A stretch of 64,000 nucleotides of DNA from Bactericera cockerelli (GCA_024516035.1 CM044957.1:15386564-15450563); one strand, 5' to 3'; shown: positions 15,001-24,392, numbered from the stretch's first letter. Numbers and translations: made by a program. Notes: generated by a model from the sequence alone, not told the origin.

Positions 15001-15205
15001 TCACCCGCTCCTCAATTTCCTCACTAATTTTGTGTTAACCCTGTGTTGTCCCGTGTGCCAGGATTTGAACGTGGTACTAACCAGCCCCTCTCCGCCCCAG
15101 GCCAAGACTAGCGAGAACCCCGAAGACTATGGCTACGACAATAATGGCACAGGGGACGAGGATTACGAGGAGTATGAAGACCCCAACGCGGCAGAAACAC
15201 AGTGA
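1..15205 (+). CDS. Transmembrane (MACIT) collagen, type XIII/XXIII/XXV-like, 3' part of gene
   Basis: Nine exons are seen: 1-63, 400-444, 2264-2314, 9672-9698, 9989-10042, 10861-10887, 13897-13932, 14427-14561 and 15101-15205 (stop TGA 15203-15205). All are multiples of 3, open with a Gly codon except the last, and have GT-AG borders, the usual design of collagen genes. They give 180 residues of Gly-X-Y with one break, ending in a non-collagenous segment with the signature GLDAPCP...ADGLPLPGC. This signature and its two cysteines match the C-terminal NC domain of vertebrate collagens XIII, XXIII and XXV, which are type II membrane proteins with an extracellular C terminus in cell-matrix adhesion. 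The membrane anchor and N terminus lie upstream of the window, so the class rests on the C terminus alone. Unlike the vertebrate proteins, a 34-residue acidic tail follows. Introns carry many SINEs and a 2-kb palindrome. The first visible exon may itself be cut by the window edge. Confidence 0.88.
400..444 (+). CDS. Collagen exon, 45 bp
   Basis: Five Gly-X-Y triplets ([15 protein letters not shown]) between TTTCAG| and |GTAAGT. The 45-bp size is one of the classic collagen exon sizes. Confidence 0.9.
1958..2092 (+). mobile_element. Family C SINE body in a collagen intron
   Basis: ACATGACAAGTTATCCTCCC through ATCGGGCAGTGTAAATAGGG and a (TTA)n end. The tRNA head is lost. Confidence 0.6.
2264..2314 (+). 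CDS. Collagen exon with Gly-X-Y interruption carrying RGD
   Basis: Seventeen codons between a C-rich acceptor (CCCGCAG|) and ATG|GTAAGA. Triplet order breaks at G-R-G-D-P, where one residue is missing from a triplet. The break creates an Arg-Gly-Asp motif. Interruptions are normal in MACIT collagens. An RGD placed exactly in the break may be exposed, which is inference. Confidence 0.88.
2919..3035 (-). mobile_element. tRNA-derived SINE, family A
   Basis: The complement reads AGCTTGATCGATAAGGCGG and then the body ending in a conserved ATATC/TGATTAA motif. The B box is damaged in this copy. Confidence 0.6.
3388..3511. mobile_element. PIF/Harbinger-like MITE (GGGCGGAATTAATAG family)
   Basis: Ends GGGCAGAATTAATAGACG and TATTAATTTCGCCC with TAA on both sides; interior GCGCTAAGTCACGGATTGCG. 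About 130 bp is typical for the family. Confidence 0.8.
3524..3651 (-). mobile_element. tRNA-derived SINE, family A, with head hairpin
   Basis: Body and head as in other family A copies. The head is followed by its own inverted copy (TATCAATCAAGCTAC / GTAGCTTGATTGATA), making a 15-bp perfect hairpin. Confidence 0.6.
4468..4566 (-). mobile_element. Family E SINE 3' part
   Basis: Complement of the family E tail (CTTTAGTGGAAGGTAACCAC, CTCAGAGTCTTATTATT), in the long collagen intron. Confidence 0.55.
6177..6367 (+). mobile_element. 5S rRNA-derived SINE, internally deleted type
   Basis: Starts CCAGCGTCGATGGCACTTTG, with TTCTCGTCGGATCACC and AACTTAAGCAACGTCCAGCG as in 5S rRNA. It then jumps to the shared core (GAGTGAGGTTAATGTGGG, CCATGCAGTTGAAAGCG). 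It ends against an 18-base C run. Confidence 0.75.
7720..7960. repeat. Purine-rich degenerate repeat
   Basis: GA-rich tract with the partial duplicate AATAAGGATAGATAAAG at about 7762 and 7851. Within the 7.3-kb collagen intron. Confidence 0.6.
9672..9698 (+). CDS. Collagen exon, 27 bp
   Basis: Three triplets GPPGLDGMK between TTTCAG| and |GTAAGG. It follows a 7.36-kb intron in which no other Gly-X-Y exon was found. Confidence 0.85.
9989..10042 (+). CDS. Collagen exon, 54 bp
   Basis: Six Gly-X-Y triplets ([18 protein letters not shown]), the canonical 54-bp collagen exon, between ATTCCAG| and |GTAAGT. Confidence 0.9.
10151..10279. mobile_element. PIF/Harbinger-like MITE, same family
   Basis: TTA on both sides, ends GGGTGGAATTATAAGACG and GTTAATTTCGCCC, interior CAAGTCACGGATTGCGCAC. 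In a collagen intron. Confidence 0.8.
10338..10438. mobile_element. 101-bp pogo/Tigger-like MITE
   Basis: Ends CAGTAGAATCTCG and CGAGATTCTACCG, flanked by TA on each side. The interior is made of overlapping ATTTATCGA inverted motifs. A TA duplication and CAGTAGAATCTCG-type ends fit the pogo branch of Tc1/mariner. It lies in a collagen intron. Confidence 0.7.
10861..10887 (+). CDS. Collagen exon, 27 bp
   Basis: Three triplets GTDGIPGQE between TGTTACAG| and |GTAAGT. Confidence 0.86.
10961..11212 (+). mobile_element. tRNA-derived SINE, family D
   Basis: Head CCGTGGCAGAGTGAGTTAGC and TGTTCGATCCCCAG, then the body with ACCTCGTGAGGAAAAATGAG. That last motif also marks partial copies near 9835, 47335 and 50550. 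Confidence 0.7.
11279..11402 (+). mobile_element. tRNA-derived SINE, family A
   Basis: Starts GCTTGATCGATAAGGCGGC, has GTTTGAGTCCC as B box and ends near GTGATTAACAC. Confidence 0.6.
11561..11887 (-). pseudogene. C-terminal scrap of a non-LTR retrotransposon ORF2
   Basis: The reading frame holds [24 protein letters not shown] and LTVAHLLEC. This is the RIGHT...C..C...H..C region that ends the reverse-transcriptase/RNase H polyprotein of Jockey- and I-like LINEs. Only about 108 codons remain. The upstream part is cut where the 2-kb palindrome begins, and its first 46 bp reappear inverted at 13829-13874. Confidence 0.75.
12190..12995 (-). pseudogene. Tc1-like transposase remnant, left copy
   Basis: On the minus strand the translation carries the first catalytic Asp in LFTDEC (about 12865), the second in HDNARPHAA, and the Glu in [10 protein letters not shown]. 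This is the DD34E triad of Tc1 elements, in DNA broken by frame changes. TGA follows NPIEDL where the family has Trp. The N-terminal DNA-binding part is missing. The 3' terminus TACAGGGTGTCAAAAAA lies at about 12189. Confidence 0.85.
12998..13463 (+). pseudogene. Tc1-like transposase remnant, right (inverted) copy
   Basis: The 3' part only: [28 protein letters not shown] and [10 protein letters not shown], then the same TGA as the left copy. The shared stop shows the parent was already dead before the inverted duplication. The terminus TTTTTTGACACCCTGTA ends near 13460. Confidence 0.85.
13897..13932 (+). CDS. Collagen exon, 36 bp
   Basis: Four triplets [12 protein letters not shown] between TTCGCAG| and |GTGAGT. 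The outer arm of a 2-kb palindrome ends only 22 bp upstream of this exon, so its acceptor region has been crowded by an insertion or rearrangement. Confidence 0.88.
13985..14125 (-). mobile_element. Family B SINE body fragment
   Basis: GCCATGAAACAGCAGCTACTG and GGCGAGAAGTGACACAATAC only; the tRNA head is absent. Confidence 0.55.
14427..14561 (+). CDS. Collagen exon: end of triple helix plus C-terminal NC domain
   Basis: Lysine- and aspartate-rich triplets ([11 protein letters not shown]) pass into GLDAPCP, then [11 protein letters not shown]. The two cysteines and their spacing are the hallmark of the type XIII/XXIII/XXV C terminus. Acceptor CCTCAG|, donor AAA|GTAAGT. Confidence 0.92.
15101..15205 (+). 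CDS. Collagen terminal exon: acidic tyrosine-rich tail
   Basis: Thirty-four residues and TGA after CCGCCCCAG|. Twelve residues are Asp or Glu and all four Tyr sit in an acidic setting ([15 protein letters not shown]). An N-G-T glycosylation sequon is present. If the C terminus is extracellular, as in MACIT collagens, the tyrosines are plausible sulfation sites (inference). A possible donor 4 bases after the stop (GAGAG|GTAGCT) and a good acceptor at 16565-16577 would allow a spliced 3' UTR. AATAAA candidates lie at about 15619 and 17024. Confidence 0.85.
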   Translation, partial: AKTSENPEDYGYDNNGTGDEDYEEYEDPNAAETQ

Positions 15206-15231
15206 AGAGGTAGCTCTCTCATTAGATTTTA

Positions 15232-15358
15232 CAGCCGTATTTATGAACAGAAAACGCCGTCTGAACATAGTCTGAAGCATGATTTCCTTTAATATTATTG
15301 GCCAATACCTTGCTTGAGACATTGCTCAAACAAAATTCGCTGTTCATAAATACGGGTG
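15232..15358. mobile_element. 127-bp MITE in the collagen 3' UTR region
   Basis: Inverted ends CAGCCGTATTTATGAACAG and CTGTTCATAAATACGGGTG, flanked by TTA on both sides (15229-15231, 15359-15361). A 3-bp TTA duplication fits PIF/Harbinger-type MITEs, but this family differs in sequence from the GGGCGGAATTAATAG family listed below. It starts 26 bp after the collagen stop codon. Confidence 0.65.
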
Positions 15359-15870
15359 TTAGGGGCAGGGAGTCGACGCTTTATTATTATTAAACACTTT
15401 ATCTTATATTATAAAATGATTCGTTTTTGTGTGTGTGTACGTGTGTATGTTTGTCCTTCTTTAACTCGAGAACCACAAGTCTGATTGAGCTGAAATTTTG
15501 CATGGTTAGCAATGACTGGCTCAGAACTGTCATGCATTAGATATAAACAGACAAAATTATCTATAGAACAAATAATTATTATAAAAATTAAAAATGGAAT
15601 CTACACATATCCTAACCAAATAAATAAATATCCTAACTAAAGGTCGGGGTTATTGCCTGTGGCAATGTCTTCCACCCAACGCTTTAGGTTAGGAGTCGCC
15701 TACCTTTCAAACCTCACGAGCTACTTACTAATTTGAGTAGTTTGGAAAACACTTGCCGAGCTACCTCAACATTCTTAACAAATAATTTTAAATTCAGACT
15801 GGGGGCTCCCTTTGAAAGGACTCGTATTATTATGCTCCTCTTTAGATAATACTTCAAAAGAAAAGAAACG

Positions 15871-16225
15871 GGCAGTAGTCACAAAGATTGTGACTACTGC
15901 CTGTAGTCTAGAGATCCTGAGTTCTCATTCTTGGTCGGTGGAGACTTTTCACACAGAAAATTCTGTTCCTTCCGTACACTTGAGGCTGGCCATCCCGGCC
16001 CTACCCAGGCTGGCTGAGGTTAATATGGGTAGCTGATACGATTCTCAGTGAATGGAGGGTAAAACCCCCGTCCTAATCAGTACGTTAAATCAAATAGAAT
16101 CATTGGCGTTAGGTAGGGAATACAGCCATAAAGATGTGCCACAGCCAGCCAACCTGTACCATGAGGTTGAACAATGCCGACCCCAAGTAGATTTGGGAAA
16201 AGGCAGAGTGAAAGGAGAAGATATA
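15871..16225 (+). mobile_element. Composite SINE (tRNA head + shared core + RTE-like tail)
   Basis: A second copy of the composite family. The first 13 bp (GGCAGTAGTCACA) are an inverted copy of the adjacent SINE start (TGTGACTACTGCC), forming a perfect hairpin at the head. The B box is decayed. Confidence 0.65.
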
Positions 16226-16428
16226 TTTCCCATTAATAATGTTATTTGAAAGAATTAGCTACCACGTGCTACCTAATTACCTTTGGCGAGTTACTGTTTG
16301 GCGACCTTGCTCTAGGTACTGCCAGACAATGTAAGGGACACAGAACAGCGAAAGCGAATGTTACTATGAAGATGTAATCAATGTTTTCTTGTGTCGCAAG
16401 ATAATTATCACAAATTCACCACTTTTAA

Positions 16429-16557
16429 GGGCGAAATTAATAGTCAAATTCTATATCACAAGTCATTGCAAAGTTTTGTTTTTCCCTATCTTACACAGTA
16501 CGCAATCCATGACTTAGCGCCACAAAGGTATTACAAAAACGTTTATTAATTCCGCCC
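16429..16557. mobile_element. PIF/Harbinger-like MITE, same family, inverted
   Basis: TAA on both sides; GGGCGAAATTAATAGTC to TATTAATTCCGCCC. Confidence 0.8.
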
Positions 16558-16725
16558 TAAATCTTTTCTCTTTCAGGAAGTTCCATTCGTGTGAGGAAGC
16601 ACCTGAAACTGAAGACTGAGGCGGGAGTATTGCACAATGCTCTTCGCTCAATTACTTAATTATAAATTGTCCTAAACTAACACTCTACCTTACCAGAATG
16701 ATCTCGTTACCTTAGCAACGCCATA

Positions 16726-16800
16726 CTGTACGGGTGATGCAGTGGCTCGATATTGGATCTGTAGGACGCGAGTTCGATTCCAGACCGACCCATGGAATTT
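16726..16800 (+). mobile_element. tRNA-like SINE head
   Basis: GGTGATGCAGTGGCTCGATA and GAGTTCGATTCCAGACC. A tail piece of the same family (GGTTCGATTCCCCGCCGACC) is near 9430. Confidence 0.45.
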
Positions 16801-17263
16801 GATCTCCTCGAGTCATGTATTCAAAACTGTTGCTGAAATTTCCAGCCCTTCTAATCGTCTCTCATATATCGGAAAGATATCAGTTTGACCTGCTAAGTTC
16901 TGTTGAAAATCTCTTTGAAATAACTTAGGTTATGCTTCAGATCGGAATGGAATTGTTCGACATAAATTATTTTTTTCCCCTTTGGACATTATAGAATAAC
17001 CGAGTTTTCAATTTTTGAAGACAATAAATTAAATAATTGCAGCTATTTTTTATTTATTTTTTTTACCTATGATATGAGAAAATCTGCACCTATTTTAGAG
17101 TAGGTATTTAGTATCATTATTTTGTAAATTATCTCCTCTAATCTGTCTTCTATAGCCTATAACACTATAATTATAATGAGATATCTATGTTTTAATTAAT
17201 TTTACAATATAATTGCTCAATAAATTAACCTAAATAAATTTGCATAAAGTAATTACGAATAGA

Positions 17264-17518
17264 ATCTCCGTGGCGTAACGGCTGTGACTACTGCCCGTAG
17301 TCCAGAGATCCCGAGTTCGATCCCCGGTCAGAACAGACTTTTCGAAGAAAATTCTGTTCCTTCCAAACACGTGAGGTTGGCATTTTCGGCCCTACTAAGG
17401 CTGGGTGAGGTTAATGTGGGAAGCTGGTACGATTCCCAGCGAATGGAGGGTAACACCCCCGTCCTGATCAGGACGTTAAAACCAAAATAGAATCGTTGGC
17501 GTTAGGAAGGGCATCCAG
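17264..17518 (+). mobile_element. Composite SINE (tRNA head + shared core), 5' part
   Basis: The head CCGTGGCGTAACGGCTGTG ... GAGTTCGATCCCCGG has tRNA-like A and B boxes. Next comes the core GGCTGGGTGAGGTTAATGTG ... GCGAATGGAGGGTAACACCC shared with the 5S-derived SINEs. The end has GGCGTTAGGAAGGGCATCCAG, a motif common at RTE-type LINE 3' ends. It is split by the fold-back element; its 3' part is at 19877-19979. Confidence 0.75.
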
Positions 17519-19876
17519 TAGGGTGGGCCGAAAAAAGCGAATTTTTGAATCGAGAATTTTAATAGCAAAAAAAAGTTGCAGCATGGTCAGACGTTTCCAA
17601 AAATATAACTTTTGTCGAAATTGGATGTTATCTTCCACTGCCGCAAAGCGGTTGAAGTTTGGCGGAAAAGTCGAAAAATGGCATTTTGGACCCCACTTTA
17701 AGAAATTTATAAAAATAGTAGATGAACATCTAAGAAGCTCAAATTTGTTTCAAATTACTCAATATGTGTTCTAATTTTATTTTTAGACTAAAAATAATGA
17801 GCTTTTTGAACTCTGTTCTGTATACAGGGTGATCCAAAATCATGAAATACCACTTTTTTATGTGATTTATATGGGGTATATTATGTTTATATTTATTGAT
17901 TTATTTGAATTAATTCTTCGATATTGGGAAACAAAATCATCAAATATTAAATATATGATAGTGATGGACAGTTTGGATGATATTTGCACTCTTCAGATAT
18001 ACAGGGTGTCCAAAATTTTCATAAATTATGATGACTTTTTTATGTACTTAGTTCATGGTTTTTTTTTTACATTACAACCATGTAAATATTATGCTAAGCA
18101 GTTTTTGGGGGACATTAAACATAAATAAGGATTATAAAAAGGATAATAAGACGGTCTCTTATCCAAGATATTCCGTATGGAGCCCAGGTGATTGATGGAA
18201 AGTCTTGGGTGGAAGGAAATTTTCACCCAATAAAGTGCACCTTGGGAAATATCTCGTAGTAACATTAGAGTGGCAGCATAAACAATAGTAGATCAACAAA
18301 TTATCTCAATACATAATATAATGATATAGTTGATCGATAAGGCGGCGCACTTCTAACCTCTAACCTGGAAGTCGGTGGTTCAAGTCCTGGATGCAGCGTA
18401 GATTTAGTAACTCGATTTTGAGTAGTTGTGATATCATGAAAGTTATTAACATAAGTATAGTAACTTTTTTTAATGTTGTTTGCTCATCAGTAGAAGTTCA
18501 TTTAATTTGCTTACATTTCTTTAGACAATAAATAGAATCTCCTCCAATGATTTTCCACTGCGCACAGTACCCAAAGTAGATATAACATTCCCTCGCTATT
18601 CAGCGAGAGAAAAGCCATTGTTTAAGGTACATTTTTGCCTTAGAGATACCAGTTGTCGTTGTTAATTTTTTACCAATACCAAAGAGATTTGCAATTTTCT
18701 AATCTGAAGGACTTACCTACTTTATTTTTTTCTGAAACCACAAATGGCATGAAAGACCAGCATAATATACATATTATGATATATTTTAAGAACCTATTTG
18801 GTTATTTTTACCGATTCATTACTTTTTTTTCCCAATTCAAATAGGTGTAATGTATATGTATAACGTCAGAAATCCATTCGCCATTACACATAAACCATTA
18901 AAACTCTTAAATAGCAGAGAGACCCAAAGAACTAGGTCGGAAAGATATCAAAAGACGCGATATAAAAAAATTCGTTGTTGGGAGGGTTCGGGAGAGCTTC
19001 TTCGCGTGGTGTAGCCACCTGATACACATGGTAGCTAGACCTTATACAGTTATTTTAATAATAATGCAGGAAATAGAATTGTCAAACTATAAGGTAAAAT
19101 TACAACAACGATAAGGGAATACGTTCCCTATACAACATATTTCCCAAGGTGCACTTTATTGGGTGAAAATTTCCTTCCACCCAAGACTTTCCATCAATCA
19201 CCTGGGCTCCATACGGAACATCTTGGATAAGAGACTGTCGTATTTTCCTTTTTATAATCCTTATTTATGTTTAATGTCCCCCAAAAACTGCTTAGCATAA
19301 TATTTAGGTACATGGTTGTAATGTAAAAAAAAAAACCATGAACTAAGTACATAAAAAAGTCATCATAATTTATGAAAACTTTGGCCACCCTGTATATCTG
19401 AAGAGTGCAAATATCATCCAAACTATCCATCACTATCATATATTTAATATTTGATGATTTTGTTTCCCAATATCGAAGAATTAATTCAAATAAATCAATA
19501 AATATAAACATAATATACCCCATATAAATCACATAAAAAAGTGGTATTTCATGATTTTGGATCACCCTGTATACAGAACAGAGTTCAAAAAGCTCATTAT
19601 TTTTAGTCTAAAAATAAAATTAGAACACATATTGAGTAATTTGAAACAAATTTGAGCTTCTTAGATGTTCATCTACTATTTTTATAAATTTCTTAAAGTG
19701 GGGTCCAAAATGCCATTTTTCGACTTTTCCGCCAAACTTCAACCGCTTTGCGGCAGTGGAAGATAACATCCAATTTCGACAAAAGTTATATTTTTGAAAA
19801 CGTCTGACCATGCTGCAACTTTTTTTTGCTATTAAAATTCTCGATTCAAAAATTCGCTTTTTTTCGGCCCACCCTA
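17519..19876. mobile_element. 2358-bp fold-back hAT-like element with ~735-bp inverted arms
   Basis: The arms are 17519-18252 and 19137-19876, starting TAGGGTGGGCCGAAAAAA and near identical (a few differences are visible). The same 8 bp, GCATCCAG, flanks both ends (17511-17518, 19877-19884). An 8-bp duplication and TAGGG ends (YARNG rule) fit the hAT superfamily. The element interrupts a composite SINE whose two halves rejoin when it is removed. The spacer 18253-19136 holds a tRNA-SINE (18329-18470). Open frames inside the arms (such as one starting MIQNHEIPLF) resemble nothing I know and no transposase is seen. Confidence 0.85.
18329..18470 (+). mobile_element. tRNA-derived SINE, family A, inside the fold-back element
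   Basis: TTGATCGATAAGGCGGC, B box GGTTCAAGTCC, body GAGTAGTTGTGATATCATG. Confidence 0.7.
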
Positions 19877-19979
19877 GCATCCAGCCATAAAAAAGTGCTC
19901 CAACCTCAACCATGAGTTTGAACAATGCCGACCCCAAAAGCAACATAAGCTAAAATGGGATAGGGGCAAGGGAGATGTA
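19877..19979 (+). mobile_element. Composite SINE, 3' part after the fold-back insertion
   Basis: Continues GCATCCAGCCATAAA ... AACAATGCCGACCCC, the same tail as in the copy at 15871-16225. It begins with the 8-bp target duplication. Confidence 0.7.
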
Positions 19980-19989
19980 TATAATTACG

Positions 19990-22380
19990 AATAGAATCTG
20001 TACAACGCTAGACGGCGACGAGATAATACGCCAGTTTATAATAAAATAATAATATTTGATTTCGAGAGGACTCTCGAAAAGATGCAAATCAACATATAAA
20101 TTCGTTAGAATAACGATTTCTTATAGTTTATTGCCCTAATATTAATAAATAATAATAATAATTTCTTGTCTTACGAGTGACAATTTCATTTTTCTCGTAG
20201 TGACAATTTCATTATTTCAAATGTCCATCATCTATATTGAATTTGTTAAACAATCTTTTTGTTATTTTGTACATTTCTTGTAATTATTTTTATGTTTAAT
20301 CAATCAAATTTTGAGTGATAGAAAAAGGCGAGGAGAATAAAGGCAGTTTCATTACAAAAATGTGCCTTGTGCCTAATATAATATTTATTAAAATATTATA
20401 CATCTTTGTTAGAAAATTTCGATTTAGGTAGAGCTAACTTATGTTCAGAACTATAAAATATTTTTGTTATTGTAATTATGTACCAATATCAGACTCTACA
20501 TCTTGAGTTATCGTCTCATCAGTTAGGAATAAAACCTTAGTAGAATGTAGGTACCTACCTATCAGGTTACAAGAAGTAGACTGAAAATGAAAAACATGTG
20601 TTGGTGGGTGGAGACTCGAGAGTGCAAGTCTGGTAATACAGAAAGCGTCGGGATCTGTTAGTTCGCATCCCACCCATTGAATATTCCCTGGTTTATTTGA
20701 TGGTCACATCGTCAGATCGCACAATTAAGGTAGGCACCCAAAACAACTGCTGAACCCTATTCAGAATCAGAATTATAGTAATTTTTTTTTCACTTGCCAG
20801 GTATTGTCTATTCTCCGCTGCCTTTATATCACTTTATAACTACAACCTAGAGTTCCTCTAAATTTAATTTTAATGTCCCTTTGTTTTAGTTATTGATAGA
20901 GTATACGTATAGTTTTAGGCAAAAGATTTTTTTTCTCCATATTTATGTTTCTAGTTTGGCATCAAGAAATGCGTATAATGCAGCTTTACATTTTTACAGA
21001 TAGGAAGAGACTTTTACAGATCTATTAGGATTTAAAGTGCCACAACTAAAAACGAGTAGTAGATATTGATGTCGAACATTTTATTTGATAAAACAATTGT
21101 GCTCATCTTGTAAAAATATGACTTACATTAGGTCCCGAGTCAGAATCATCAAGTGATGATGAGAAATATTTTTCCTCGTATTTCTGAAGCTTGATTTGCC
21201 TGTAATCATTCTAATAGAAATTTGAGCTTATGAGCAAGTGCGACATCTTTTGAACTAGCTTAGGGTATTTTTCCCCTCTTGTGTAAATAGACGAGCTCGT
21301 AAATCATAGGAAATTCGAGAGTGAATTCTCCAGTGCCAAATATTATTAATTAATTATGTTCTTTCCAATTAATCCAAAAAAATACTCTTATAAATTTCAA
21401 TATCTTATTTTGATAGTTTCTCCTTGGTACATTTTTTAAATTACTCAAAAAATACTTTCATAAATTTCGATATCTTATTTTTATATTTTCCCTTTAGGTA
21501 CATTGTTTAGCTACTTCATAAAAAAAATTCCAAGCCGATTTCACTGCTATTAAAGTAAATTAATGTACCTACCTATTTTATCACTTAAGTGTTTTATATA
21601 TTTTCTTTTAAATAAATTCAACATTACTACAAAATAAAGAGTTAAGTCCATAGAATTTTCATTTTATTATTTTCTATAGTATTTATTATAGAATAAAAAA
21701 CAAGGGCTGAACGACAATAACAACACACATTCATTATGGAAGTTTTATCTCTGGAACTCGGGGTTCCAGGTTCGATTTTGACCACGGGGATTATTATTTG
21801 TTCCCCAGGTTCAGTAGCTTAACCTATCATTATTTTATGTTTTTAGACTTTTTTGTTATACTCGTGTATTAGAAAAAATCTCACTTAAGTGATCTCTTCC
21901 ACGTTATTTCGGGATAATATGACATGAATCAGGTCTAATGAATAAAGTTCGAGCATTTAAATAATAATTATTTAATCCTTTTTGATATGTTTAGGTTTTT
22001 TTCTATAAGAAAAATACATAAAGGCACACATATTATATAATAATTACAAAAAACTAGAACTGTCCTAGTGGTTTTTAAATGAACAATTAAAAATGAACAG
22101 TTCATGAACAAAAGTTAATGTATTAGAAATAAATTTAGATGTAGATATTGAAATTATCTTTTAAAAATCTACATTTACCTTTTTCAACCTATTTATCTTA
22201 TACAACAACAAAAAACATATAAAATCCAGGTTATGTAGAGTAATAAACAAAAAATCCACATTTAGGGTGAAATTATTAGAAAAAATCGAGATCACAATTT
22301 CGAGTCAAAACTTTCGATGGACTTAGACAGAACTTAGTACAAAAAAGAACATACCTTATCATTTCATATAGTATGGATAT
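19990..22380. other. Intergenic DNA between the convergent collagen and MPI genes
   Basis: AT-rich. A decayed family E SINE at about 20600-20760 and a tRNA-like scrap near 21750 are the only features seen. Confidence 0.55.
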
Positions 22381-22392
22381 GTGTACCTATCA

Positions 22393-22605
22393 TCAGACTG
22401 AAAGTTCGATATTAGCGAATGCCAGGCACAGTTCCAGAGTGGCATGATCATCCTCATTGACTAAATTAACAGGGGCGTTTGCAGGAATCAGGAAAGCTCT
22501 GCCGGGGCCCATGGGATTCCCGTTAAGTGTGCCTGATCCAGACAGGCCCAGACTAATAGACACAGAACCCAGGCTCCCCATGCTGTAGTCACTCTTTGGT
22601 TTTAC
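22393..22605 (-). CDS. MPI: MPI coding exon 6 with stop
   Basis: 213 bp after TTCACAG|, 70 codons and TGA (complement of 22393-22395). It encodes the C-terminal cupin (GRAFLIPANAPVNL), which corresponds to the VLFIGANE segment of human MPI. Confidence 0.9.
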   Translation of the reverse strand, partial: VKPKSDYSMGSLGSVSISLGLSGSGTLNGNPMGPGRAFLIPANAPVNLVNEDDHATLELCLAFANIELSV

Positions 22606-24392
22606 CTGTGAAAAAATAGATGATTTGTCATAATTAATTTTTTTTAAATCAATAAGGTAATTTTTGCTTGTAAACTTTTTGCGCGTTGAATGCACCGGTT
22701 CTCGTAGAACCACCGAAGTTAAGCAACGTCCAGCGAGGTGAAGACTTCGTGATGCTGGCATTCCAGCCCAACCCAGGCTGGGTGAGGTTAATGTGGGTAG
22801 CAGGTTTGTGAGTTTCCTGCAAATGGAGGGTACCACATCCGTCGTGATATGACCATGCAGTTGAAAGCAACGTTAAAACTAAAAAAAAAACTTTGTTAAG
22901 TCGGAGAAGTTACAAAAAAAATCCAGGTTTATAAAAATGTAGTTAATCCTTTTCATTACACTAATTGTAAAACCTCTTTGGCTTCAAGTCGTATGTTTCT
23001 CTCTGTTTTACTGTGTCCGATTTAGATCAATTTTACTTTTAATAACATTATTTTTTATTGACAAATTTACTTACTTTGATTTTGGCCACGGCGAAATCCT
23101 CCACAGGAGGCAGGTAGACTAGACAGCTCTCGTCTTTTACCACAGGGGTGAGCAGTTTAGCTTCGGGGGGCTCAAAGTTATAATTTAGCAGAGAACAGAG
23201 CGTTGTGATGTCTTTGAATTTGGGGGTGAGACCTGCTCGTACAACATTGTCTGAACATGCCATGCACTCGATACAATCTGGAGAGAAAGCAAAGTAAAGT
23301 TGTCTTTTATTTGCTAGGTAGGAAAATTTGTCCCTTAACAGCAAATACAATAGGAAGTGATTTTATTGGTATTTTTCCAGGAATATCAGAGACGAGCTCA
23401 TGTATATAATGACATTAAATGTTTCAGAGATGACAATGTGTACTGTGTAGGGAGATGAACGTCCTCACAATGGTGACATTTTTTTAATAAGTTGAGCACA
23501 GGAGCACATCTCCTTTTCAGTGATTCTTGTCATGTGAATATTGGGTTTTGTACTGTAATCTTTTAGTGGACAAAAATTATAATTAGTATTACAAAGGACA
23601 TTATTGTAATTCTCCTGGCTCATTAGAACATAATTATGTGTGCAAGTGTCTACAGCTACAGCTATTAGTGTATCAGATCTACAGAATAGGTGGCTTTGAA
23701 CTGAGAAGCATTCATCACAATAAAATAAAATCGATAAGCTGCCTGATATGGCAATCACCTCCTTTCAGATAAGCATGGGGTTCATTGGCTCCAATGTAAA
23801 TACTCTGTCCTTCTTCCAAACAAACGTAGTTGAACAGGAAGACACAGAAACATCCAGAATCCCCGGGAAACTGCTCGTGCACCTGAGAGAAGATTCTCAG
23901 CTCTTCACTTCTACTTGACTCATCTGCAACAGGATAGATATAAAAATAAAACAAACAGATAAGTGGACAGGCACACGTATAATTTATTAATGTAAATTGT
24001 CTAGTAAGAACACAGTCAACCTCAACATATGAATATTTTAAAGAATTCTTCTTTCACTTTGCCTTTTCCAAAACATTCTTGGGGTTGGCATGGGTCAACT
24101 TTGTTTTCATGGTTGAGGTTGTTTAGTTTGGTAAGGTTAAGTGGATTTAAAGTACTTATGTGTATAGTGGATTCAAAGTACTTATAAGTTTTATTAGTGA
24201 ACTAAAAGCTACAAACTAACAATAAACATGTTTTTTTTATCATCCCAACTATAGAAGGTAGCAAATAGTTGCAATTATTTTCTCCAAATATCTTATATTA
24301 TGCAAAATATTGTTACTGTTCTTCTCATAAAACAGCAGCTACTAAATATTTTGCCAGCTGTAAAGTTGAAACCTATAACATCCAAAATATAG

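Noticed and set aside
17829..18128. Protein-coding gene in the frame starting MIQNHEIPLF (also 19194-19565 on the other strand)
   Set aside because: It is the AT-rich arm of the fold-back element, present twice by symmetry, with low-complexity hydrophobic content and no family motif.
22393..22836. A separate 147-aa gene overlapping the end of MPI
   Set aside because: It is MPI exon 6 read back through the intron into an antisense SINE; the splice acceptor at 22606 and protein similarity define the real exon.
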